Shown here: piece by piece, positions 24,517 to 32,488 of the stretch
Position numbering within the stretch: position 1 is the first letter of the stretch
How the letters are laid out: each line of letters starts with the position of its first letter
DNA from: HXMU1420-2 sp040830545
GTDB lineage: Bacteria; Pseudomonadota; Alphaproteobacteria; Rhodobacterales; Rhodobacteraceae
Length of the DNA: 64,000 nucleotides
Direction: 5' to 3'
NCBI GenBank assembly: GCA_040830545.1
Contig: JBFOMB010000030.1
Location: forward strand, 1-64,000
The notes under the pieces: model-generated
Seen by the model: the letters and a program-made list of their open reading frames with translations, nothing else
Told to the model about the DNA's origin: nothing
Databases searched by the model: none
Position numbers and translations under genes: made by a program

Positions 24517-25500
24517 TCACTCCGCAGCCAGCTTGCGTGCCTTGCGTTTCTCCGCGTGGGCCAGTGCCGCTTCGCGCACCCAGGCTCCATCGTCCCAGGC
24601 CTTGCGCCGGGCCCGAATACGATCCCGCGCCATCGGCCCATGGCCTTTCACCACGCGCCAGAATTCGTCCCAATCAATCGGCCCGTGATCATACCCGCCC
24701 TTGTCCTCGTTCCAGACCAGATCCGGGTCGGGCATGGTCAGGCCAATGAATTCAGCCTGCGGCACTGTCGCGTCGATGAATTTCTGGCGCAGTTCATCAT
24801 TGGTGAACCGCTTGATCTTCCACGCCATGGACTGATCGGAATGCTGACTGTCCGCGTCATGTGGGCCGAACATCATGATCGACGGCCACCACCACCGGTT
24901 CAGCGCATCCTGAGCCATCGCCTTCTGCTCGGCACTACCACGGGCCAGTTCCATCATGATCTCGTAGCCTTGCCGCTGATGGAAACTCTCTTCCTTGCAG
25001 ACCCGGATCATCGCGCGCGCATAAGGCCCATAAGAACAGCGGCACAGCGGGATCTGGTTCATGATCGCTGCGCCATCCACCAGCCAGCCAATCGCGCCAA
25101 TGTCGGCCCATGTCAGGGTCGGGTAGTTGAAGATCGAAGAATACTTGGCCTTCCCCGACAACAGCTCCTCGGTCATTTCCTCGCGGCTCACGCCCAGCGT
25201 TTCAGCCGCCGCATACAGATACAGCCCATGACCGCCCTCGTCCTGCACCTTGGCCAGCAACGCGGCCTTGCGGCGCAGGGACGGCGCGCGGGTGATCCAG
25301 TTGCCTTCAGGCAGCATGCCAACAATCTCGGAATGGGCGTGCTGACCGATCTGACGCACCAACGTGCGCCGATACCCTTCGGGCATCGCGTCATTCGGCT
25401 CGATCTTTTCTTCAGCATCGATCCGTTTCTGGAACGCGTCCAGAAATTCCTGTGTTTCCTCGGTGCGCCCGTCCGCGCCAATCAGACCCTGGCTGTACAT
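24517..25500 (-). CDS. paaA: Phenylacetyl-CoA epoxidase catalytic subunit PaaA
   Basis: 327 residues. This di-iron oxygenase subunit epoxidises the ring of phenylacetyl-CoA. The two ExxH iron-binding motifs are visible in VQDEGGHGLYL and CKEESFHQRQG. It is the first gene of paaABCDE. The CoA ligase PaaK, the isomerase PaaG, PaaZ and a regulator are not in the window, so they must lie elsewhere. The promoter is in the 105-bp divergent gap with the SDR gene, which contains an inverted repeat at 25534-25569. Confidence 0.96.
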   Translation of the reverse strand: MYSQGLIGADGRTEETQEFLDAFQKRIDAEEKIEPNDAMPEGYRRTLVRQIGQHAHSEIVGMLPEGNWITRAPSLRRKAALLAKVQDEGGHGLYLYAAAETLGVSREEMTEELLSGKAKYSSIFNYPTLTWADIGAIGWLVDGAAIMNQIPLCRCSYGPYARAMIRVCKEESFHQRQGYEIMMELARGSAEQKAMAQDALNRWWWPSIMMFGPHDADSQHSDQSMAWKIKRFTNDELRQKFIDATVPQAEFIGLTMPDPDLVWNEDKGGYDHGPIDWDEFWRVVKGHGPMARDRIRARRKAWDDGAWVREAALAHAEKRKARKLAAE

Positions 25501-25533
25501 GCTTGGCTCTCCTCTCCGGTGGCTCGTATATAA

Positions 25534-25569
25534 GTTACGAAAAATCTCAATTCAACGGATTTTTGTAAC
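25534..25569. promoter_or_regulatory. Inverted repeat in the paaA/SDR divergent promoter
   Basis: Arms GTTAC-G-AAAAATC (from 25534) and GATTTTT-GTAAC (to 25569) match except for one extra base, separated by about 11 bases. It lies 34 bp upstream of paaA and 36 bp upstream of the SDR start. Size and position suit a TetR- or GntR-type repressor operator for the phenylacetate genes, but no cognate regulator is adjacent. Confidence 0.5.
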
Positions 25570-25605
25570 ACTTGAACTGTTCCCCTGATGATAGCATCTG
25601 AGAGC

Positions 25606-26466
25606 ATGGCCAAGACACTGCTTTCATTTGGACACGGCTTTTCTGCCCGTGCGTTTACCGACCTCGTTCTGCCACTGGGGTGGGACGTGACCGGCACCAC
25701 CCGGACCGAGGACAAGGCGCTGGTGATTCGCGCCACCGGTGTACGGGTGCTTTTGTGGCCCGGAACAGATCCGGTGTCCTTTGACGGTGTGACCCACTTG
25801 CTGATCTCTGCCGGTCCGGGAGAAGGCGGCGATCCGGTTCTGGCCGCGTTCCGGGACGAGATTGCCAAACGGGCGGCGCAGTTCGAATGGGTCGGCTACC
25901 TGTCCACCACGGGCGTTTATGGCAATCACGATGGCGGTTGGGTGGATGAAACCACGCCGCTCACCCCCAGCACGCGCCGGGGCCGGTGGCGCAAAGAGGC
26001 TGAAGATGCCTGGCAGGCCATTCCTGATCTGCCGCTGCACATCTTCCGCCTGGCCGGGATCTATGGCCCAGGACGTGGGCCGTTCGAAAAGGTGCGCAAT
26101 GGCACGGCCAAACGGGTGATCAAACCCGGTCAGGTGTTCAGCCGCATCCATGTCGAAGACATCGCGCAAGTACTGCTGGCCTCGGTCAATCGGCCCAATC
26201 CCGGTGCGATCTATAACCTGTGTGACGACGACCCGGCCCCGCCGCAGGACGTATTGGGCTTTGCTGCCGAATTGCTGGGCTACCCGTTGCCACCCGAAGT
26301 GGATTTCGAAACGGCTGAGATGTCGCCCATGGCGCGCAGTTTCTATTCCGACAGCAAGCGGGTGCGGAACAATCGCATCAAGGATGAATTGGGCGTCGTT
26401 CTGAAGCACCCGACCTACAAGGCCGCGCTGACTGCGATGTTGGAAGCAGAGAAACGGGCCAAGTAG
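25606..26466 (+). CDS. NAD(P)-dependent epimerase/SDR-family protein (YeeZ-like)
   Basis: 286 residues from ATG 25606. It has an extended-SDR-like Rossmann fold with the atypical N-terminal loop LLSFGHGFSARAF, GYLSTTGVYGNHDGGWVDE in place of the usual active-site tyrosine region, and IFRLAGIYGPGRG. There is no clear YxxxK, so classical dehydrogenase activity is doubtful; this matches the YeeZ-like group of unknown substrate. It is divergent from paaA, and a palindromic repeat follows its stop. Confidence 0.8.
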   Translation: MAKTLLSFGHGFSARAFTDLVLPLGWDVTGTTRTEDKALVIRATGVRVLLWPGTDPVSFDGVTHLLISAGPGEGGDPVLAAFRDEIAKRAAQFEWVGYLSTTGVYGNHDGGWVDETTPLTPSTRRGRWRKEAEDAWQAIPDLPLHIFRLAGIYGPGRGPFEKVRNGTAKRVIKPGQVFSRIHVEDIAQVLLASVNRPNPGAIYNLCDDDPAPPQDVLGFAAELLGYPLPPEVDFETAEMSPMARSFYSDSKRVRNNRIKDELGVVLKHPTYKAALTAMLEAEKRAK

Positions 26467-26476
26467 TCCCGATGCA

Positions 26477-26538
26477 GTCCCGGACTTGATCCGGGACCTC
26501 CGCTGCCTGATCCGAAGCCCCGGATCAAGTCCGGGGCT
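26477..26538. repeat. Two-hairpin palindromic repeat, copy B
   Basis: Hairpin 1 has arms GTCCCGGA (26477-26484) and TCCGGGAC (26490-26497). Hairpin 2 has arms AGCCCCGGA (26516-26524) and TCCGGGGCT (26530-26538). Order, spacing and loop bases match copy A at 21074-21135. It lies between the convergent SDR and I78 genes. Confidence 0.85.
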
Positions 26539-26566
26539 GCGTGGTGGGATTGGCCCGCGATGAGTC

Positions 26567-26950
26567 CTAGCCGCAGTCGATTTTCGTGATCAGGCCGCTA
26601 TAGGTGACAAAAACATTCATGCGGCTGGCATCGTAATCCTGGGTGACCACATCACTGGGATCAATCACCCGGTGGTTGGCCGGCAAGCGTGACTGATTTC
26701 CATCCAGCGGTTGCCCGATCAGATCCAACGTCAGATGCGCCCCACAAGAGGTCAGCGTCAGGTCCTCGCTGGGATCCGTGTCTTCGGTGACGATCTCAAC
26801 CCCGTCCTCGAGCTCATTCACCTCCACATCCGGAGGTGTTTCCAGCGAACCAGTTGACCCAAGCGGTTCGTCCAGCGGTGGCAGATCATCCGGCGCCGTG
26901 GAACAGGTTGCCAGTGCCGCAATCGACATCACTCCAAGTATTGCACGCAT
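26567..26950 (-). CDS. I78-family peptidase-inhibitor lipoprotein
   Basis: 127 residues from ATG 26950. A short hydrophobic leader ends at a lipobox-like LATC, so it is probably a lipoprotein anchored in the envelope. After an acidic, low-complexity linker (about residues 20-65) comes the I78 inhibitor domain, CGAHLTLDLIGQPLD, then LPANHRVIDPSDVVTQDYDA, SRMNVFV and the final IDCG; two cysteines may pair. Family members inhibit serine proteases. It may guard the periplasm or membrane against proteases. It is divergent from frmA. Confidence 0.82.
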   Translation of the reverse strand: MRAILGVMSIAALATCSTAPDDLPPLDEPLGSTGSLETPPDVEVNELEDGVEIVTEDTDPSEDLTLTSCGAHLTLDLIGQPLDGNQSRLPANHRVIDPSDVVTQDYDASRMNVFVTYSGLITKIDCG

Positions 26951-27059
26951 AACCTGATTCCTTGCTGTGTTCACATTCAACTTATGACAAATGGTATTAC
27001 CCTGTTGAAAACGACAAGTCTTTGCCGCAGGGTCAATAAAAATATGAAAGGGGACGTAA

Positions 27060-28172
27060 ATGCGCACCAAAGCCGCCGTGGCCGTCGAGGCCGGAAAACC
27101 GTTGGAAGTGATGGAGGTCAACCTGGACGGCCCGCGTGCGGGTGAAGTTCTGGTTGAGATCAAGGCGACGGGCATCTGCCACACCGATGAATTCACCCTG
27201 TCCGGCGCGGATCCCGAGGGCCTGTTCCCTGCCATTCTGGGCCATGAAGGCGCGGGCGTGGTTCTGGAGGTCGGCGAAGGTGTGACCAGCCTGAAACCAG
27301 GCGATCATGTCATCCCGCTGTACACCCCGGAATGCCGGGAATGCGAATACTGCCTGAACCCCAAGACGAACCTATGCCAGGCGATCCGCGTGACCCAAGG
27401 CCAGGGCCTGATGCCCGACGGCACCAGCCGGTTCACCACGTTGGATGGCGATCCGATCCTGCATTACATGGGATGTTCGACCTTTGCCAACCACACGGTT
27501 CTGCCGGAAATCGCGCTGGCCAAGGTCAACCCGGACGCGCCGTTTGACAAGATTTGCTATATCGGCTGCGGCGTGACCACAGGCATCGGTGCGGTGATCA
27601 ACACGGCCAAGGTGGAAATCGGATCGCGCGCAGTGGTGTTCGGTCTGGGCGGCATTGGCCTCAACGTGATTCAGGGTCTGCGTCTGGCGGGCGCGGATCA
27701 GATCGTGGGTGTTGACCTCAACAGCGACAAGAAGGTGATGGGCGAGCGGTTCGGCATGACCGGAGTCGTCAACCCGGCCGAGGTTGAAGGTGATCTGGTG
27801 CCCTATCTGGTCGATCTCACCAAAGGCGGCGCGGATTATTCGTTTGACGCAACCGGCAACGTGAAAGTCATGCGCGACGCGCTGGAATGCGCGCACAAGG
27901 GCTGGGGCGAATCGATCATCATCGGTGTGGCCCCTGCCGGAGCCGAGATTTCGACGCGTCCCTTCCAACTGGTCACAGGCCGCAGCTGGCGTGGCACCGC
28001 CTTTGGCGGCGCGCGCGGGCGGACCGATGTGCCGAAGATCGGGGATTGGTACATGGAAGGGAAGATCGAGATCGACCCGATGATCACCCACACGCTGAGC
28101 CTGGACAACATCAACGAAGGTTTCGACCTGATGCACGCGGGTAAGTCGATCCGCTCGGTGGTTGTCTACTGA
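27060..28172 (+). CDS. frmA: S-(hydroxymethyl)glutathione dehydrogenase, class III alcohol dehydrogenase
   Basis: 370 residues. It oxidises the glutathione-formaldehyde adduct to S-formylglutathione with NAD. The catalytic zinc site is CHTDEFTLSG and GHEGAG. The structural zinc cysteines are in CRECEYCLNPKTNLC. The NAD-binding motif is FGLGGIGLNVIQG. It ends with the class III-typical IRSVVVY. No fghA or GSH-formaldehyde activating enzyme is adjacent. It is monocistronic with a strong terminator 26 bp after its stop. Confidence 0.96.
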   Translation: MRTKAAVAVEAGKPLEVMEVNLDGPRAGEVLVEIKATGICHTDEFTLSGADPEGLFPAILGHEGAGVVLEVGEGVTSLKPGDHVIPLYTPECRECEYCLNPKTNLCQAIRVTQGQGLMPDGTSRFTTLDGDPILHYMGCSTFANHTVLPEIALAKVNPDAPFDKICYIGCGVTTGIGAVINTAKVEIGSRAVVFGLGGIGLNVIQGLRLAGADQIVGVDLNSDKKVMGERFGMTGVVNPAEVEGDLVPYLVDLTKGGADYSFDATGNVKVMRDALECAHKGWGESIIIGVAPAGAEISTRPFQLVTGRSWRGTAFGGARGRTDVPKIGDWYMEGKIEIDPMITHTLSLDNINEGFDLMHAGKSIRSVVVY

Positions 28173-28198
28173 GCTACGAGTCCAACTGGACAAGGCGG

Positions 28199-28228
28199 CG
28201 GGGTCCTTTGGGACCCCGTTTGCTTTTG
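28199..28228 (+). terminator. Rho-independent terminator after frmA
   Basis: An 8-bp stem CGGGGTCC/GGACCCCG with a 4-base TTTG loop (28199-28218) is followed by TTTGCTTTTG. This is a textbook intrinsic terminator just after the frmA stop. Confidence 0.85.
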
Positions 28229-28330
28229 AAAAACCGTGGAAAACGTGTGAATCACAAGCAATCGCATGCTTCAGCAAGGTCTAAAGTGCGCAACACATAG
28301 GTATGCCGCGATTACCGGAGTCGATTTGGA

Positions 28331-28948
28331 TCAGACCCCATAGCGAGCCATGAAAGTCTCGACGGCGTTGGCCACGACATGGTCAATTTCATTTTGAGTG
28401 AATTCGGTTTGCACCCCGAACGCCGCGCGGTTCCACAGCTTGACCTTGCAAAGTTCCGAAAACTGCTCCGCCGCCATGGGGATGTCGTCGATGATCAATT
28501 CACCGCGCGAAACGGCCTCTTCCAGGTATTCGGAAATTCGCCTTCGCCCCATTTCCGGACCGGCAGCGTAAAACGCGCGGCCCAGTTCTGGGAAGCGGTC
28601 CCGTTCAGCGACGCAGATACGAAAGACGCTTTGTGAAAACTTGGACAGCAAAAACGGAACCAACTGACTTGCCGCAGTGGTCAGTACCTCGCGCGGAGGA
28701 TTGCTGTCGTTGATCATGTTGTCGGTGCGGTCGGCCATGGCATTGCACTCAGCCTGAGCGACCTCCATGAACAGCAGTCGTTTATCAGGGAAATAGCTGT
28801 ATAGGGTCGCTTTGGACACGCCAGCGGCGCGTGCGATGTCATCCACGCTCGCGCCTTCGAACCCGTCGCGCAAAAACACCTCGCGCGCGCCATCCAGCAC
28901 CTGCTGGAATTTTCGTCCGGTTCTGACGACGAGCGTTGACTGGTCCAT
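28331..28948 (-). CDS. TetR/AcrR-family transcriptional regulator
   Basis: 205 residues from ATG 28948. The N-terminal helix-turn-helix is in FLRDGFEGASVDDIARAAGV and SKATLYSYFPDK. The C-terminal ligand domain is of the AefR/TetR C33-like type (RISEYLEEAVSRGEL). A 17-bp near-perfect palindrome (28980-28996) lies 32 bp upstream of its start, suggesting autorepression. Its other targets are unknown; the ABC permease gene ends 65 bp upstream on the same strand. Confidence 0.9.
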   Translation of the reverse strand: MDQSTLVVRTGRKFQQVLDGAREVFLRDGFEGASVDDIARAAGVSKATLYSYFPDKRLLFMEVAQAECNAMADRTDNMINDSNPPREVLTTAASQLVPFLLSKFSQSVFRICVAERDRFPELGRAFYAAGPEMGRRRISEYLEEAVSRGELIIDDIPMAAEQFSELCKVKLWNRAAFGVQTEFTQNEIDHVVANAVETFMARYGV

Positions 28949-28979
28949 GGCGGCTCCGCTGTGACCCCGACAAGGTATA

Positions 28980-28996
28980 AACCGAACCGTTCAGTT
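28980..28996. promoter_or_regulatory. Palindromic operator for the TetR gene
   Basis: AACCGAAC-C-GTTCAGTT: seven of eight base pairs match across a single central base. It lies 32 bp upstream of the TetR start, the usual place of a TetR-family autoregulatory site. Confidence 0.65.
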
Positions 28997-29013
28997 ACAA
29001 CCAAAACTATAGG

Positions 29014-29850
29014 TCAGCCCCGTGTTCTGTGCAGGACAGCGAGCCCCGCCACGCCGGGGATCAGCGCAACGACAAGGCTGAACCATAGATTCGAAAGCGC
29101 GGGATCATAAAGTGGATAGAGCCCCGTCCGAACGACAGCCGTCATATGGCCGAGGGCATTCCACGACACCATGCCATGCGGCAGCAGTTCCGGCAGAAAC
29201 AATGCACCCGATACAAATACCGGTAGACGCGCGACGATGGACCAGACTGGCAGAAAATTAGGAACACGTTGTGCCAGCGCAAGGATGAGTACCCCGAATC
29301 CGAACCCCAACAGCGCCGCACATCCAAGCGCGGCGGCGATCAGGCCGGGATCCAGCCCCGCGGGCCCGTCCTGCCGAAGCTTCAGCACCACGATTAGCGT
29401 TGTTCCAGTGCCCACGGCCAGCAACGCGTTCAAAAGAAACCGGGCCAAAATCCCGTCCAGCAGAGAAACCGGAGGAAATTCCAACAAACGACCAAAAAAC
29501 AGCTCGGTCCGTGCCACTGACAGGCTGACCGCCTGAAAGACAAAACAGGATAGCACGCCGGAAGCGACGAACAAAGGAACCGAATGGCCAAGCGGCGGGA
29601 TGCCCACGATCCAGGACAAGACGATGCACAGGACCAGCGCAGTTATCAGAGGTTCAAGCATTCTCCAGGCATAACCATCGGGACGGCCATGCATTCGCAT
29701 TCCAAGCTCGAACAAGAACAGCGCGCGGATCGGTTGGATCGCCTGTGCCAAAGTGGACGGCTGCGAAACCAATTCCGGCTGGGGTGGTTCAAGGGTTGGG
29801 AAAGGGTGGCCTGTCATGGTCTGTCCGAGCTTAAGGGTTTGCTCACTCAA
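29014..29850 (-). CDS. ABC-2 type permease, capsule polysaccharide exporter (KpsM-like)
   Basis: 278 residues. It is cytoplasmic up to about 45 and then has about six hydrophobic segments (around 65-80, 90-108, 135-155, 170-192, 205-225, 250-270). The LFLFELGMRMHGRPDGYAW stretch before the first segment is typical of KpsM/CtrC/BexB permeases that move capsular polysaccharide across the inner membrane. Its ATPase (31158) and KpsE-like partner (29905) are on the opposite strand, divergent across only 54 bp. An unusual proline-rich cytoplasmic N-terminus precedes the conserved part. Confidence 0.85.
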   Translation of the reverse strand: MSEQTLKLGQTMTGHPFPTLEPPQPELVSQPSTLAQAIQPIRALFLFELGMRMHGRPDGYAWRMLEPLITALVLCIVLSWIVGIPPLGHSVPLFVASGVLSCFVFQAVSLSVARTELFFGRLLEFPPVSLLDGILARFLLNALLAVGTGTTLIVVLKLRQDGPAGLDPGLIAAALGCAALLGFGFGVLILALAQRVPNFLPVWSIVARLPVFVSGALFLPELLPHGMVSWNALGHMTAVVRTGLYPLYDPALSNLWFSLVVALIPGVAGLAVLHRTRG

Positions 29851-29904
29851 AGCACGTAACGGTTAAGGCGTGATTTCTATCGAGCCAGAAACAGAGGGCC
29901 ATTT

Positions 29905-31161
29905 ATGACCAACCCGGCCAATTCCTCGCTTGTCATGGTGCCCGTGCCTGCGGTCCGGCCGTCGCAGATCGCACCACGCGTGACGGTGCCAGAACGCGTG
30001 GTGCCCGATTTGCGGGTGTTTGAAATCCCGCGCCCGGTGGAACCGATCCTGTCCCAATCCCGAAAGCCGCGCACAGGTGTTTGGATAGCGGGGTGCGTTG
30101 CGGCGCTGATCGGGCTGTTTGCCGTCTACCTGTGGGGCTTTGCCGTCGACCGGTACGAATCGCGGGCTGGGGTGATCATCCGTTCCGACACCCAAGACAG
30201 CGCGAAGGTCGCTGGTTGGGTCACCGCGTTTTCCGGACCCGCCTGGTCGGCAGAGGCGGAAATCCTGACCCGGTTTGTTCACAGCCCGGAGATGTTCCAA
30301 ACGGTGGATCAGATGCTGGATGTTCGGGAGCACTATGCCTCTCATTGGCCGCAGGATGTTTTGTTCGGCCTGTGGCCGGATGCGTCGTTGAACGTGGTGC
30401 TGTGGCATTGGCGGCGGACAGTTCAACTGGCGGCCAATCCGGCGACCGGGCTGGTTGAGTTGCACATCAGCGCCTATGATCCAGAATTTGCTCAGGCAAT
30501 CGCCCAGCAGATCGTCGCCGAGAGCGCGGATTTGGTGGCCCGGTTGAACGGGCGCATGAAAGCGGAACGCGTGGTGCCTGCGGAGCAGGCGTTGGCCGAA
30601 GCCACTGTGGGGTTACAGCGGGCCCGCACCAACATCGCTGCGTTTCGTCACCGCACGCAAATCATCGATCCCGTGGTCGACCTGCAAAGCGGGGTAGGTG
30701 TGCTGGCCGACCTTCAGGGTCGGCTGGCTGAAACACTGATCGAGTATGATACCCTGCTGCACAGCACGCGCCCGGATGATCCCCGTCTGACAGAGCTTAG
30801 GCATACCTTGGACATCATCCGCGAACGCATCGCCACGGAACATCGGGCGTTTCTGGGTCGGCCAGTGTCACAGGTAGGAGACTCGGAGCCGTATCCGGAA
30901 CTGGTCGCAACCTATGAACGCCTTGCCGTTGAATTGAATGTGGCAGAGGAACGGTATCGCGCGGCCTTGGCAGCGTTGGACAATGCAAATGCCGATGCCG
31001 ATCAACACATGCGTCGGTTTGAAACCTTCCTGCACCCGTCGCTGGCAACCACCCCGTCCTTCCCGCAGCGCGTATCGATTCTGGTCAAGGCCGCCGCGTT
31101 GTTGAGTCTGGCCGGGATTTTGGTGGCACTGCTGCTGACCGGGCTGCGTGAACGGCGGTGA
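29905..31161 (+). CDS. Capsule export inner-membrane/periplasmic protein (KpsE/CtrB-like)
   Basis: 418 residues. A proline-rich cytoplasmic head (1-55) is followed by a membrane segment (about 58-78), a long periplasmic region with coiled-coil stretches (about 215-270 and 320-380) and a second membrane segment near the C-terminus (about 393-413). This is the polysaccharide co-polymerase layout of KpsE, BexC and CtrB, which link the ABC exporter to the outer-membrane channel. It overlaps the next gene (ATPase) by GTGA. No outer-membrane KpsD/Wza-type gene or glycosyltransferases are nearby. Confidence 0.82.
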   Translation: MTNPANSSLVMVPVPAVRPSQIAPRVTVPERVVPDLRVFEIPRPVEPILSQSRKPRTGVWIAGCVAALIGLFAVYLWGFAVDRYESRAGVIIRSDTQDSAKVAGWVTAFSGPAWSAEAEILTRFVHSPEMFQTVDQMLDVREHYASHWPQDVLFGLWPDASLNVVLWHWRRTVQLAANPATGLVELHISAYDPEFAQAIAQQIVAESADLVARLNGRMKAERVVPAEQALAEATVGLQRARTNIAAFRHRTQIIDPVVDLQSGVGVLADLQGRLAETLIEYDTLLHSTRPDDPRLTELRHTLDIIRERIATEHRAFLGRPVSQVGDSEPYPELVATYERLAVELNVAEERYRAALAALDNANADADQHMRRFETFLHPSLATTPSFPQRVSILVKAAALLSLAGILVALLLTGLRERR

Positions 31162-31826
31162 CCATGGTCCGACTGGAGCATGTCACCGCAGGATATCGGC
31201 GCGATGGACAATTCCGCCCAGTGCTGCTGGATCAGAGCCTGATGTTATCACCTGGCCGGGCTTTGGCTGTGTTGGGCCGAACAGGCGCCGGGAAATCGAC
31301 GTTCTTGCGCATCGTCGCGGGATTACACCGAGTCGAACGTGGCCAGGTCGAGGTCACCGAAAAAACCAGCTGGACCATGGGTCCCCAGGGCCCCTTTCAC
31401 GAACACCAAACCGGCGCTCAAAATCTGCGTTTTCTGGCGCGTTTGTATGGCGTTAACCCTGAAGAGCTGACCGCATTTGTATCTGATTTTGCCCAGATCG
31501 ATCGCCACCTGCACCAACCTTATTCTACGTACACGCCCGGCTTGCGCGCGCGTTTGTCCTTTGGTGCGGCAATGGGGTTGCGGTTAAACCTCTATCTGTT
31601 GGACGATCCGATGACCGGCAGCGACGCAAGTTTTCGCAGGCGCAGTCGCTTACTGTTTCAACAACGCCTGCAGACCGCTGGCGCACTGATTGCGACCCAC
31701 GACATGCGCTATGCAAGGGAATTTTGCGACGCTGGGTTGGTTCTTGAAAACGGGCAGGTTCACATGTTCGACGAGTTGGAAGACGCAATCGCCCTGTACC
31801 AGTCTTTGCATGCAGAAGCGGCTTAG
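31158..31826 (+). CDS. ABC transporter ATPase, capsule exporter (KpsT-like)
   Basis: 222 residues from GTG 31158 overlapping the preceding stop; ATG 31164 is an alternative. Walker A is GRTGAGKST (40-48), the H-loop histidine is in IATHD (H181) and the Walker B run is LYLLDD. The position of the catalytic glutamate after the Walker B aspartate is D150, and the signature (TPGLRARLSF) departs from LSGGQ, as in other KpsT proteins. It should power polysaccharide export with the permease at 29014. Confidence 0.87.
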   Translation: MTMVRLEHVTAGYRRDGQFRPVLLDQSLMLSPGRALAVLGRTGAGKSTFLRIVAGLHRVERGQVEVTEKTSWTMGPQGPFHEHQTGAQNLRFLARLYGVNPEELTAFVSDFAQIDRHLHQPYSTYTPGLRARLSFGAAMGLRLNLYLLDDPMTGSDASFRRRSRLLFQQRLQTAGALIATHDMRYAREFCDAGLVLENGQVHMFDELEDAIALYQSLHAEAA

Positions 31827-31850
31827 AACACCTTCACCAAAACCCGCCAA

Positions 31851-32369
31851 CTATGCGCGCAATGTGATCAGCGTCCCGGTCTGCACCATCGCGTATATTT
31901 CTTCCATCTCGCGATTCTTGACCGCGATACAGCCTGCCGTCCAATCCTCGCCCCGCTTGCGCGCGGTCCGGCGATCCGTCAGTAGATTCGGCTGTCCGTG
32001 GATGAAAATGTCCCCGCCCGGTTCTTTGCCCAAAGCCTTGGCCTCGGCTACGTCATTGGCGTTCGGATACGAGATTCCCAAAGACAGGTGGAACGCGCTG
32101 TTCGGATTGCGTCGGTCGATCAGGTACGTGCCCTCGGGCGTTTTGCCGTCGCCGCGCACCTTCTTGTCACCCTGTGGCGCGAATCCCAGACCGAATTTGT
32201 ACTCTTTCAACACCTTTTCATGGTGCAGCAGATACATGCGCCGCGCGCCTTTGTTGACCACGATAGAGGTAACCGCCGGTCCGTTGTACGAACGAAACTT
32301 GCTGCGGCTGCTGCATCCGGCGGTCATCGCCGCGGACGCTGCCAGCAATCCAAAAGTACGCCTGTCCAT
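31851..32369 (-). CDS. L,D-transpeptidase (YkuD) lipoprotein
   Basis: 172 residues. The signal peptide ends in lipobox TAGC (C19), so it should be membrane-anchored in the periplasm. The YkuD catalytic region is DIFIHGQPN and GEDWTAGCIAVKN, with the conserved histidine and the nucleophilic cysteine; the usual SxGCIRM is AGCIAVK. It probably forms 3-3 cross-links in peptidoglycan or attaches proteins to it. It is convergent with the capsule ATPase gene, 24 bp apart. Confidence 0.9.
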   Translation of the reverse strand: MDRRTFGLLAASAAMTAGCSSRSKFRSYNGPAVTSIVVNKGARRMYLLHHEKVLKEYKFGLGFAPQGDKKVRGDGKTPEGTYLIDRRNPNSAFHLSLGISYPNANDVAEAKALGKEPGGDIFIHGQPNLLTDRRTARKRGEDWTAGCIAVKNREMEEIYAMVQTGTLITLRA

Positions 32370-32488
32370 GTACTGCCCCTAAATTTGTCTTTGCGGCTCT
32401 TACCGGAAATTGACCAAGGTTCAAAATCACATTCGCGGGTAAAGATAATCGCAACGGCCCAGCGAACAAGCCCCTTGGCGCGGTGAGT

